From Deltaproteobacteria bacterium (GTDB taxonomy: Bacteria > Myxococcota_A > UBA9042), in assembly GCA_020632665.1 (NCBI GenBank), contig JACKFC010000004.1:1-64000 (forward strand): a stretch of DNA of 64,000 nucleotides, in the 5' to 3' direction. Position numbers and translations under genes: made by a program. Below the pieces are notes generated by a model. The model did no database searches. It was not told the origin of the DNA and worked only from the letters and a program-made list of their open reading frames with translations. Position 1 is the stretch's first letter, and every line of letters begins with the position of its first letter. This document shows, piece by piece, positions 42,604 to 51,278 of this stretch.

Positions 42604-45204
42604 TCAACGTGGGCGTCGAGGTCGTCGTGCGTCGGCAAGGGTCGGAACTTCGGGCCAGGCGTGCTTCGGATAGCGGCCACGCAGCTCGCGCCGGACCTCG
42701 GCCCAGCTGCTGGTCCAGAAGCCGGCGATATCGGTCGTCACCTGTGCCGGACGGCCGTTCGGTGCCAGCAATTCGAGGACGACGGCCACCTCTTCGTCGC
42801 AGATCCGCGGCGTTTGCAGCAGGCCGAACGCGTCCTGCAGGCGCACCGACAGGCGAGGCGTGGCGTCGGCCGCGCCATAATCGACGCGGGCGCTGCGGCC
42901 GCTCGGCAGCTCGATCCGCGCCGGCGCGAGGCTGTCGAGCGCTTGTCGCTGCGGCCAATCGAGCAGATCGCGGGCGACCTTGGCGACGTCGGCGCGGCGC
43001 AGATCGTCGTAGCTTCGCCGACCGACGCTGAGCGCAGCGAGCAGGTCGTAGCGCCCGCCGCGCTCGTCTTCCGCGCCGATCGGCTGCCAACGCGGCAGGC
43101 CCAGGGCAGGGCGGCGCGCGCCAAGCCAGCGCACACGGGCCAGGAGCGCCTCGGCCTCGTCGTCGGGCGAGAGCGCCCGCTCGGGCTCTTTCGCGGCCAT
43201 CTCGGCCAGCAGCGCCGACGCTGCGTCGGGGTCGGCGTCGGCGCCGGCAGGTCGCTCGCGCACCACCACCGCGCCGTAGCGGGCCACGATCCGCTGCGCG
43301 ACCGCGAGTCGGCCGACATCCCAGCGCGTCTCCAACGCCTCCTCGGCGGCGAGCCAACGTGGCTGCAACGGCACCGCGACCGGGACCTCCAGCGCCGATC
43401 GGCCGCCGAATCGCGCGATCTCGACCACCACCGCGACCAGCAGCTCGGCGTCGCGGACCACCGAACGGGGCGAGAGGGTCGCGCCCTTGCCGCTGGCCAG
43501 GAGCAGCCGCGGACTGCCGCTCTCGCGTCGCGCCGCGACCCGGTCGGGGAAGCCGGCGAGCAACCAGGCGGCCGGTGCGTCGTGATCAGGGTCGGGTGCG
43601 GGCAAGGGCAGCTCTGCGTCGTCGCCGACCAAGGTCTCCGCCTGTCGCCGCAACGCGGCGCGGACATCGAGCAACGCCCGCGCCGCGTTCGGATCGACGC
43701 CCCAACGTCGCGCCTCGTTGGCGCCGCCGCGCTCGATCGCGTCGAGGACGTGCAAGCGCAGCTCGAGGTCGTCGTCGCCACCCTGCGGATTGGCGTCTCG
43801 CGGGCCTCCCCCGCGGTCGTCGCGACGGCCACCACCGAGGAGATCCCGCTCGCTCGAAAGGGCCGCCACCGACGCGGCCAGACCGGCGCGCCCGTGGCGG
43901 GCGCCTTCGACCAGGACGCGGGCCACCCGCGGTGGCAAAGGCAGGCTGGCGCACGCGCGACCGATCGCGGTCAGGCCGCCAGCGTCCACCGCACCGATCG
44001 CGCGCAGCAGCGTCCGTGCCGCGGCGAGCGCGGACGCCGGTGGGGCCTCGAAGAAGGCGAAGGTCTCGGGCTGCGCACCCCAGGCGAGCAGCTGCAGCGC
44101 CAGCGCCGAGAGCTCGCTGCGCGCGATCTCCGGCGGGTCGTAGGCGGCGAAGGCCTCGTGCTCGGCGCGGCTCCAGAGCCGGCGGCAGCGGCCCGGCCCG
44201 GTGCGGCCGGCGCGGCCGGCGCGCTGATCCGCGCTCGCCTTCGAGATCCGAACCTTCTCCAAGCGGTCGACGCCGATCGCCTCGTCGTGCCGGGGGATGC
44301 GCCGCAGGCCGCTGTCGACGACCGCCGCGACGCCATCGATGGTCAGCGAGGTCTCGGCGACGTTGGTCGCCAATACGATCTTGCGGCGACGGCTCGGCGC
44401 CAACGCATGATCTTGCGCGCTCACCGGCAGGCTGCCGTGCAGCGGGCGGACGTCCAGCGTCGCTGCGGCTTGCCGCAGCGTCGCTTCGGCGGCCCGGATC
44501 TCCGCCATTCCAGGCAGAAAGACCAAAACGTGGCCGGGCGCGAGCGCGGCGGGGAGCGCGTCTTGCTCGAGCTCGGCGTCCAGCTGCAGCACGGCGGCGG
44601 CGACGCGTTCGTCGAGCGGTCGCGGATCCGGCGCAGCGTCGTAGCGTAGATCAATCGCGAACCTGCGATCCTCGACCTCGACCACCGGCGCGTCGTCGAG
44701 GAACGCCGCCAGCCGCGCGGCGTCCATCGTCGCGGACATGACGACCAACTTCAGATCCGGCCGCACGTCGCGGCGCACCTCCGCCAGCAGCGCCAAGGCC
44801 AGGTCGACGTCGATGCTGCGCTCGTGGACTTCGTCGAGCACGACGGCGTCGACCCCTTCGAGCAAGGGATCCCGTTGCAGCCGGCGCAACAACAAGCCTT
44901 CGGTCATCACCTCGAGCCGGGTCTTGGCCGAGACGCGCCGGTCGAAGCGCACGCTGTAGCCCACCGTCTGGCCCAAGGACTCGCCGCGCTCGGCCGCCAT
45001 CCGCGCTGCGGTCGCCCGTGCGGCCAAGCGGCGCGGCTGCAGGACCCACACCAAGCCCTCGCAGCGCTGCAGCAGCCGCGGCGGCACACGCGTCGTCTTG
45101 CCCGCGCCGGGCGGCGCCACCACCACGACCGCACCGTGGTCGGAGAGGGCTGCGTCGATGGCGGGCAGCGCTGCGTCGATGGCGAGGGAGACCGGGGCCG
45201 ACAT
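42604..45204 (-). CDS. hrpB: ATP-dependent RNA helicase HrpB
   Basis: 866-residue DEAH-box helicase of the HrpB type. Motifs: APPGAGKTTRVP (Walker A), LDEVHERS (motif II as DEVH), VMSATMD (III), TNVAETSLTIDG (V), QRAGRAGRTGPG (VI), then helicase-associated domains and the HrpB-specific C-terminal domain (from about 600; GEWARD-like region PRYGAVVVRERP and final domain with WEVRRELRGRYPKHAWPE-like sequence). HrpB is a 3'-5' helicase in Proteobacteria with poorly defined substrates; fimbrial mRNA effects are known in some species. Its start lies only 48 bases from the divergent metallopeptidase gene. Confidence 0.94.
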   Translation of the reverse strand: MSAPVSLAIDAALPAIDAALSDHGAVVVVAPPGAGKTTRVPPRLLQRCEGLVWVLQPRRLAARATAARMAAERGESLGQTVGYSVRFDRRVSAKTRLEVMTEGLLLRRLQRDPLLEGVDAVVLDEVHERSIDVDLALALLAEVRRDVRPDLKLVVMSATMDAARLAAFLDDAPVVEVEDRRFAIDLRYDAAPDPRPLDERVAAAVLQLDAELEQDALPAALAPGHVLVFLPGMAEIRAAEATLRQAAATLDVRPLHGSLPVSAQDHALAPSRRRKIVLATNVAETSLTIDGVAAVVDSGLRRIPRHDEAIGVDRLEKVRISKASADQRAGRAGRTGPGRCRRLWSRAEHEAFAAYDPPEIARSELSALALQLLAWGAQPETFAFFEAPPASALAAARTLLRAIGAVDAGGLTAIGRACASLPLPPRVARVLVEGARHGRAGLAASVAALSSERDLLGGGRRDDRGGGPRDANPQGGDDDLELRLHVLDAIERGGANEARRWGVDPNAARALLDVRAALRRQAETLVGDDAELPLPAPDPDHDAPAAWLLAGFPDRVAARRESGSPRLLLASGKGATLSPRSVVRDAELLVAVVVEIARFGGRSALEVPVAVPLQPRWLAAEEALETRWDVGRLAVAQRIVARYGAVVVRERPAGADADPDAASALLAEMAAKEPERALSPDDEAEALLARVRWLGARRPALGLPRWQPIGAEDERGGRYDLLAALSVGRRSYDDLRRADVAKVARDLLDWPQRQALDSLAPARIELPSGRSARVDYGAADATPRLSVRLQDAFGLLQTPRICDEEVAVVLELLAPNGRPAQVTTDIAGFWTSSWAEVRRELRGRYPKHAWPEVPTLADARRPRRPR

Positions 45205-45213
45205 GGCGCGAGC

Positions 45214-45244
45214 TTGCCACGAGCGTGGCCCGAGGCGCTATGCT
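45214..45244 (+). promoter_or_regulatory. Possible promoter for the metallopeptidase gene, with inverted repeat
   Basis: TTGCCA, a 19-base spacer and TATGCT. The -10 is only eight bases before the ATG, so the leader would be almost absent. Bases 45216-45229 are an inverted repeat, GCCACG-AG-CGTGGC, overlapping the -35 and spacer, that could be an operator. Confidence 0.3.
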
Positions 45245-45252
45245 GCGCCCCC

Positions 45253-46737
45253 ATGCACCAGCGCCCCGACCGCCACGACGACCGCCCGCGAACATCGGAC
45301 CCTTCGTCCCTCCGGCGCGCATCCGCCTTGCTCGCGGCCTGCTCGTGCTTCGCTCTGCAGGTGATCGCCTCGCCGCGCCTCGCCACCGCCGCGCCCCCGG
45401 TGGACGCGCAGGTGCTGGCGCCCGCCAAGGACGACGGCGCCGCGGGACGCTTGGTCCGCAGCTTGGCCCAGGCGATCGTGCGCGACGTGGCCGCCGTCCG
45501 CGGCCTGCCCCTCCGCCGCCCGATCGAGGTCGGCGTGCACGACGACGAGAGCCTGCGCGGCTTCGTCCTCGCCGAGCTGCGCAAGGACGGCGGTACGGCG
45601 CGCCGCGCGGCGCTCTCGTTGGCCTGGAGTCGGCTCGGCCTGCTGCCGCCCGGCACCGACTTGCTCGGCGAGACCGTGCAGCTGCTGCAGGCGCAAGTCG
45701 CTGGCTTCTACGTCCCCGGCGTCTTCGCCCTGCGCGTCGCCCGCGGTCTGGTCCCACTCGGACCGCAATGGCCCAATCCGCTGCACCTGCTGACCGGCAC
45801 ACCGGAAGAGAAGCTGCGCTTCGTCATGGCGCACGAGTTGGTCCACGCCCTCGGCGATCAGCGTTGGGATCTGCAGCGCGCCAGCCGGGAGCGGCCGGGC
45901 GAGACCGACGTCGAGTTGGCCAGCTCGGCGCTGGTCGAGGGGGACGCGACGGTCGCAGGCCTCGCCTGGGCGATGCAGGATCGCAGCCCGCTCTTCGATC
46001 CCGCGGGCCTCTTCCTCGGCGGCGACAACGTCACCTGGATCCTCGAATTGGCGATGAAGCTGGCCCGCCGCGGCCTGTTGCCCGACGCCGGTGGCCTCGA
46101 CCGCGCCCCCGCGGCGCTCGCCGAATCCTTGCTCTTTCCCTACGTCGCCGGAACCCGTCTGGTCCTCGCTGCCGGGGCGGGTCGGCGGGTCGGCGGTCGC
46201 CGCTTGCCGCCCGGATTCGCCGGGGTCGACGCGCTCTACGAGGCGCCGCCGATCTCGACCGAGCAGGTGCTGCACCCCGAACGCTTGCTCGGCACGCGCG
46301 ACGACCCGGTCCGCATCCAGCTTCGCGTGCCGCGCAAGCTGCTGCCGAGGCGGGCCCGCCTCGCGGCGCAGGACATCATCGGCGAGTTGCTCTTCCGCGT
46401 CCTGCTGCGCGCCACGCTGCCAGACGCCGAGGCCGACCGCGCCGCCGAGGGATGGGATGGCGATCTGCTGCTGCATTGGCAGGCCAAGAGCGGCGAGGAC
46501 GCGCTGCTCTGGATCAGCGTCTGGGACACCGACGAAGACGCCGCCGAAGCCGAGGCTGCGCTGCGGCGGCGCTTCGATCCGGCCGGAGATCTCCACATCC
46601 TGCGTCGCGGCGACGCGCTGGCGTTGGCCCGCGGGGCGGACGCCGCACGCACCTTGCGGCTGCTGACCTTCGCTCTGGACAAGCACCGCCGGCGGCCGGG
46701 GCGCAGCGCCAAGGTCCCGCTGCGTCGTCGCCTCTGA
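45253..46737 (+). CDS. Exported HExxH metallopeptidase-like protein
   Basis: 494 residues with an N-terminal hydrophobic stretch (ASALLAACSCFALQVIAS, about 24-41), so it is probably exported. The zinc site is MAHELVHALGDQ (His194, Glu195, His198), followed about 40 residues later by ALVEGDATVAG, whose Glu is the expected third ligand in this gluzincin-type family; the pair is typical of uncharacterised bacterial metallopeptidases. The C-terminal third has alpha/beta parts (DEDAAEAEAALRRRFDP) and a basic tail. No propeptide motif is obvious. It diverges from hrpB and converges with the Cys-repeat lipoprotein. Confidence 0.82.
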   Translation: MHQRPDRHDDRPRTSDPSSLRRASALLAACSCFALQVIASPRLATAAPPVDAQVLAPAKDDGAAGRLVRSLAQAIVRDVAAVRGLPLRRPIEVGVHDDESLRGFVLAELRKDGGTARRAALSLAWSRLGLLPPGTDLLGETVQLLQAQVAGFYVPGVFALRVARGLVPLGPQWPNPLHLLTGTPEEKLRFVMAHELVHALGDQRWDLQRASRERPGETDVELASSALVEGDATVAGLAWAMQDRSPLFDPAGLFLGGDNVTWILELAMKLARRGLLPDAGGLDRAPAALAESLLFPYVAGTRLVLAAGAGRRVGGRRLPPGFAGVDALYEAPPISTEQVLHPERLLGTRDDPVRIQLRVPRKLLPRRARLAAQDIIGELLFRVLLRATLPDAEADRAAEGWDGDLLLHWQAKSGEDALLWISVWDTDEDAAEAEAALRRRFDPAGDLHILRRGDALALARGADAARTLRLLTFALDKHRRRPGRSAKVPLRRRL

Positions 46738-46746
46738 GGCTCGGCT

Positions 46747-49700
46747 TCAGTTCACGCCGGGGATCTTCGCCGTCCGTAGCCAAAGCATCCCGTTGCCTTC
46801 CCAGGCCAGCGAATAGCGCGTGCCGTCGGGCGAGATCCGTAGCTCGGAGAGGCCGCCCGAGCTATCGGCCGCGTCGCTGATCGCGTGGCTGACGAATTGC
46901 CCACCGATATCGCCGAGCGGCACGACGTCGAAGCTGGCGTCGTCGACCGGCTCGATGCGCAGCGCTTTGATCACGCTGCTGCCCGGCACAGCGTACGCGA
47001 GCAGAAAGTGCGGCTCATTCGGGATCGTCGCGATGCGGAAGGTGTCGAAGCGCAATTTGTCGCCGACGGCGCCGTCGATCACGGTGATCAACTTCGGCGC
47101 CGCGCTGGCGGCCTGATCCGGATGCACCCGCGCGAAGGCGAGGAAGTGGCGCGGCTTGCCGTTGTCGAGGGCGACGCCTCCGATGACCACACCGAGGCGG
47201 GTCACGTTCGGGTCGAATGCAGCCTCGGCAGCGACGTAGCTGATCGCTCCGTTGACGCCGGCACCGGTCAGCACCACGGTCCGCGAAGCCGCAGCGTTGC
47301 CTGCCGAATCGACGCGCTGCAGCGTCAGCGCCGCGATGGCCGAGGCGCCGCTGCCGAAGCGGGTCGGCTGCAGCAAGACGGCGCCGCTGGTCCACGGCGC
47401 CACCGCTGGGCGCGCGGCGATCGGTGCCTCCGATTTTCCGCCGAGAGCGCTCGGCGGCAGCGCACTGCCCTTGGAGCCGGACCAGCCCGCGATCGGGTCA
47501 CCGCCATAGATGCGGCTGCCGCCATCGGCAGGTCGCAGCAGGGTTCCCTGCAATGCCGAGAGCTTCGGCTGGCCACCGCTATTGCCTTTGCTCGCCAAAT
47601 CGAAGGCCGGCCGCCATGGCCGGGTCGCCGCGCTCATCGGCGGGCACGCCGCCGCCACGCCGAGCTCGATGCCGGTGCCGCCGACGCCGAGCTGGCCGAG
47701 CCGCATCGAGCCTCCGACGCCTTCGAGGTTGCAGGCGCTCTGGCCGCCGCCGCCTTCGGTCCAGCCGAGCAGGATCGCGTCGAAGGAATTCGGGTGCGAG
47801 GTCAAGACCGGCTGCACCGCACACCATGCGCCCTGGCCGGTCGGTGGCGTCGCTGGGAGCGTGGTCACCGCCGCGCTGCTCTGGCCAGGGGCGATGCGGG
47901 CCAAGCTGAGCTGGGCCGAGACGCCGAGCGCCGCGTCGCAGCCGTTGCGCTGCGCCGCGATCCAGAGCTGCGGCAGCGCGCCGAGCGGGCCGGTCGAGCT
48001 CTCTTGCCAAGCCAACGAGGGCCGCAGTGGCTGCGCGGCGTTGGCCAAGCCGACCTGCACCGGGCCACCGGTCTTGCCGTCGGGCGAGCTCTGGCACACA
48101 CCGGCGACGCAGGCGTGCAGCGCCGGGCAGGAGGACATCGTCGCGCAGCCGCCGGCGGACGAGAGGCAGATCGCCACCGCGCAGGTGCCGTTGTCCGGCG
48201 GCTGGGCACACACCACAGGCACACCGGGCACGCAGCTGCCGTTGGCGCAGGAGTCGCCGGTCGTGCAAGGGTCGCCGTCCTCGCAGTTGTCGCCGCCGGG
48301 GGTGTGGGTGCAGCCCTTGCCACCGTTGCAGCTGTCGAGGGTGCACGGGTTGCCGTCGTTGCAGGCCTTGGCCGGTTCGCCGGCGCATTGCCCGGCGTCG
48401 CAGGCGTCGTCGCCGGTGCAGACGTCGCCGTCGTCGCAGGGCGTGCCCGTGGCCGGGCTCCAGCCGTAGGCGTTGGTCTTCGGCGCGCAGACGAGGCAGT
48501 CGTTGGCCGCCGACGTCGCGCCGGAGCCGACGCAATCATCCTCGATCCAGCAGCTGCCGCTGGTCAGCAGGTGCTTGCAGTCGCCGGATTGGCAGACGTC
48601 GAGCGTGCAGCCCTTGCCGTCGCTGCCGCACGGGGCGCCGTCGCTGACGTCGATCGCGAAGCAACCGGTCGACGGCGAGCAATCGTCGGTCGTGCACGGG
48701 TTCTCATCGTCGCATTCGAGCTCGGTGCCCTGGCAGGTGCCGAGGACGCAGCTCGCGTTGTAGGTGCACGCGTCGCCATCGTCGCAGGCGCCCGTGGTCC
48801 AGGCGTAGGAGCAGGGCATCTGCCCGATCTTGCCCGGATCACAGGCGTCGAGGGTGCACGGGTTGCCGTCGTTGCAGTCGACGGCGACGCCGAAGCAGCC
48901 GCCGCCTGCGGCACAGACCGTCTGCGTCGTACAGGCGTTGGCGTCTTCACAGGGCGTGCCCGTCAGCGCCGACCACCCCTGAGGGTTCTGCTTCGGCACG
49001 CAGCCCTCGCAGGCCTTGGCCGGGTGGCTGGCGCCGCCGGAGATGCAGGCGCCGCTGATCAGACAGAAGCCCTGCGCGATCTGGTCGTGCTTGCAGGCGC
49101 CGGCGCTGCAGCGGTCCAGGGTGCAGGGCACGGTATCCGGCGTGCAGGCCGTGCCGTCCGACGCGACAACCTGCTTGCACAGCCCGGTCGCCGGCGAGCA
49201 GCTGTCGATGGTGCAATCGTTGCCGTCGTCGCAGAGCTTCGGCGTGCCGATGCAGGCGCCGTCGAGGCAGACGTCTCCCTTGGTGCACGCGCTGCCGTCC
49301 GAGCACGCGACGCCCTGCAATGGCTTGCCGACGCAGCCGACGCTGCTCGCACAACTCGCCTTGGTGCACGGGTTGCCGTCGTCGCATTCGAGCTTGATGC
49401 CCTTGCAGATGCCTTCCTTGCAGGCGTCGGCACCGGTGCAGGCGTCGCCGTCGTCGCACGGCTTGAAGTCCAGCACGGCCTTGTTGGCGCATCCTTTGCC
49501 GAGCTCGCAGATATCGATGGTGCAGGGGTTGCCGTCGTCGCAATCGCTGTTGAACTCGCAGGGGCAGACGATCTGGCCCGCAACACAGGCTCCCGCGGTG
49601 CAAAAATCGCCCTTGGTGCAGGGGTCGCCGTCGTCGCAGACGTTGTTGGTCGGCGTGTGCGTGCAGCCGACCACGTCGTCGCAGCTGTCGGCGGTGCAGG

Positions 49701-51213
49701 GGTTGCCGTCGAGGCAATCGCCGGCGCTGACCGGGGAGCCCTTGCAGGCACCCTGCACGCAGGTGTCGTCGGTGGTGCAGGCCGAGCCGTCGTCGCAATC
49801 GCTGTCGACCGGCGCGAAGATGCAGCCTTCGATGGTGTCGCAGCTGTCGGCAGTGCAAGGCGAGGCGTCCTTGCAGGTCAGCGTCGCGCCGATGCAATCG
49901 CTGTCGATACAGGCGTCGAGCACGGTGCAGGCGTCGCCGTCGTCGCACGGCACGTTGACCAGCACCGTCCAGCCGGTCTTGTCCAGGCTCGGCGCACAGG
50001 TCAGGCAGGGGTTCGCGTCGGAGACCCCACCGGCCGGCACGCAGACGCCGGCGATCTCGCAGACCGTGACCGAGGGGACGGCAACGCAGACGCCGGCAAC
50101 GCACAAATCGTCGGTGCACGGGTCGGCGTCGGCGAGGCACGGGCCGCTGGCAGGCGCGTGGACGCAGCCCAGGCCCGCCGAACACGAATCGGCGGTGCAC
50201 GGGTTCTGGTCGTCGCAGTCGAGCGTCTCCAGCGGGACGCAGGTGCCGAGGGTGCAGACGCCGCCGACCGTGCACGGGTCCGTATCGGTGCAGGTCGCGT
50301 TCGACGGCAGGTGGATGCAGCCGGTGTCCGGGTCGCAACCGTCGTCGGTGCAGGCGTTGTTGTCGTCGCAGTCGACCGCCAGGCCGAAGCAGTCGCCGCC
50401 GTTGTCGCAGGTGCCGGGCTGCTCGCAGGCGTCGCCGTCGTCGCATGGTCCTTCGCCGACGATCGCCCAGGAGAGGGGCGTCGTGGCGTCGCAGACCCGA
50501 CACGCCAAGCCGGGGGCCGGGTCGCCGTCATCGGCGCAGACGCCGTCGACCAGGCAGCGCCCCTCACGCAGCGGATGGGCGCAGGCGCCGGCTTTGCAGC
50601 GGTCGTCGGTGCAGGGCAGGCCGTCGTCGGGGCAGCCGATGCCGGCCGCGAAGGCGACGTGGTTGCAGCCATCGCCCTTGCATTGGTCGGCGGTACACGG
50701 GTTCTGATCGTCGCACGGCGCGGCAAAGGCGACGCACGTTCCGAGCGCGCAGGTGCCGGGGGCAGGGCAGCGCTCGCCGGTGGTGCAGGTCACGTCCTGC
50801 GGCAGCGGCAAGATGGAGCAGACGCCCTCGCTGCAGCTGGTGTAGGCGCAGCTCGAGAGCTCGGGAAAAGCGGCGACGCAGGTCGCGTCGTCGGTGCACG
50901 GTATCGGTCCGGCGTCCGCCTTGCCGTCGCTGGCGTCCAGCTTCGCGCTGCCGTCGCCACCTGGGCCGACGTCTGCGGTGGGCACGCATACCCCCGCGAC
51001 ACAGGCGCCGTCAGGGCATTGCGCGTCGCTGCTGCAGCCGAGCGACGGATCCGGCACCGGCGAGCACGCCGCGGTCAGAAGCAGCGCCGCGATCCCGCAA
51101 GCGATCCGAACTCGGCGTGATGGCTGCACGATCGTCTTGGGTCCCGGCACTGCGGCGCGTCGATGGCGACCGCGCATGCCCGGGGCGGGCGCGGCGGTCC
51201 GGGAATGGCGCAC
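46747..51213 (-). CDS. Giant Cys-repeat lipoprotein (CDDGNPCT-type repeats) with C-terminal strand-rich domain
   Basis: 1488 residues as annotated from a GTG with a GAGGGG RBS; starts at 51177 (ATG) and 51129 (GTG, which would give a 21-residue signal peptide) are alternatives. The signal ends in LTAAC (Cys50). Residues about 60-1010 are a long array of Cys modules: CDDGNPCTxDxC followed by GCxHxP or CKGxxLxC, alternating with CDDGDACTxxDxC and GxCxG; short inserts such as CLVCAPKTNAYGW recur. The last 450 residues lack Cys and form a beta-rich domain with LDNGKPRHFLAFARV. The Asp/Gly/Asn-rich loops could bind calcium and the Cys pairs probably form disulfides, giving a stiff surface rod. I know of no function. 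Confidence 0.85.
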   Translation of the reverse strand: MRHSRTAAPAPGMRGRHRRAAVPGPKTIVQPSRRVRIACGIAALLLTAACSPVPDPSLGCSSDAQCPDGACVAGVCVPTADVGPGGDGSAKLDASDGKADAGPIPCTDDATCVAAFPELSSCAYTSCSEGVCSILPLPQDVTCTTGERCPAPGTCALGTCVAFAAPCDDQNPCTADQCKGDGCNHVAFAAGIGCPDDGLPCTDDRCKAGACAHPLREGRCLVDGVCADDGDPAPGLACRVCDATTPLSWAIVGEGPCDDGDACEQPGTCDNGGDCFGLAVDCDDNNACTDDGCDPDTGCIHLPSNATCTDTDPCTVGGVCTLGTCVPLETLDCDDQNPCTADSCSAGLGCVHAPASGPCLADADPCTDDLCVAGVCVAVPSVTVCEIAGVCVPAGGVSDANPCLTCAPSLDKTGWTVLVNVPCDDGDACTVLDACIDSDCIGATLTCKDASPCTADSCDTIEGCIFAPVDSDCDDGSACTTDDTCVQGACKGSPVSAGDCLDGNPCTADSCDDVVGCTHTPTNNVCDDGDPCTKGDFCTAGACVAGQIVCPCEFNSDCDDGNPCTIDICELGKGCANKAVLDFKPCDDGDACTGADACKEGICKGIKLECDDGNPCTKASCASSVGCVGKPLQGVACSDGSACTKGDVCLDGACIGTPKLCDDGNDCTIDSCSPATGLCKQVVASDGTACTPDTVPCTLDRCSAGACKHDQIAQGFCLISGACISGGASHPAKACEGCVPKQNPQGWSALTGTPCEDANACTTQTVCAAGGGCFGVAVDCNDGNPCTLDACDPGKIGQMPCSYAWTTGACDDGDACTYNASCVLGTCQGTELECDDENPCTTDDCSPSTGCFAIDVSDGAPCGSDGKGCTLDVCQSGDCKHLLTSGSCWIEDDCVGSGATSAANDCLVCAPKTNAYGWSPATGTPCDDGDVCTGDDACDAGQCAGEPAKACNDGNPCTLDSCNGGKGCTHTPGGDNCEDGDPCTTGDSCANGSCVPGVPVVCAQPPDNGTCAVAICLSSAGGCATMSSCPALHACVAGVCQSSPDGKTGGPVQVGLANAAQPLRPSLAWQESSTGPLGALPQLWIAAQRNGCDAALGVSAQLSLARIAPGQSSAAVTTLPATPPTGQGAWCAVQPVLTSHPNSFDAILLGWTEGGGGQSACNLEGVGGSMRLGQLGVGGTGIELGVAAACPPMSAATRPWRPAFDLASKGNSGGQPKLSALQGTLLRPADGGSRIYGGDPIAGWSGSKGSALPPSALGGKSEAPIAARPAVAPWTSGAVLLQPTRFGSGASAIAALTLQRVDSAGNAAASRTVVLTGAGVNGAISYVAAEAAFDPNVTRLGVVIGGVALDNGKPRHFLAFARVHPDQAASAAPKLITVIDGAVGDKLRFDTFRIATIPNEPHFLLAYAVPGSSVIKALRIEPVDDASFDVVPLGDIGGQFVSHAISDAADSSGGLSELRISPDGTRYSLAWEGNGMLWLRTAKIPGVN
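48210..50820. repeat. Cys-module coding repeat array
   Basis: Imperfect tandem units of about 130-140 bases (roughly 45 residues: one CDDGNPCT half and one CDDGDACT half) make up this stretch of the giant lipoprotein gene. On the plus strand the recurring mark is the complement of TGCGACGACGGCGA, seen more than twenty times at irregular spacing. Confidence 0.7.
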
Positions 51214-51227
51214 TCCACCCCTCTGTG

Positions 51228-51256
51228 AGTATCCGTGAAGCCGGGGCGAAACTCAA
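51228..51256 (-). promoter_or_regulatory. Predicted promoter for the giant Cys-repeat lipoprotein
   Basis: Minus strand: TTGAGT, 17-base spacer, GATACT. Transcription would start about eight bases before the GTG at 51213, which favours the inner start codons if the promoter is real. Confidence 0.45.
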
Positions 51257-51278
51257 AACCTATGTTCGAACGCGCAGA

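Noticed and set aside
46885..51120. Very long open frame on the plus strand opposite the giant lipoprotein gene
   Set aside because: It is a shadow of the Cys-rich coding strand in GC-rich DNA: the opposite product is a monotonous Ala/Arg/Val-rich sequence with no domain.
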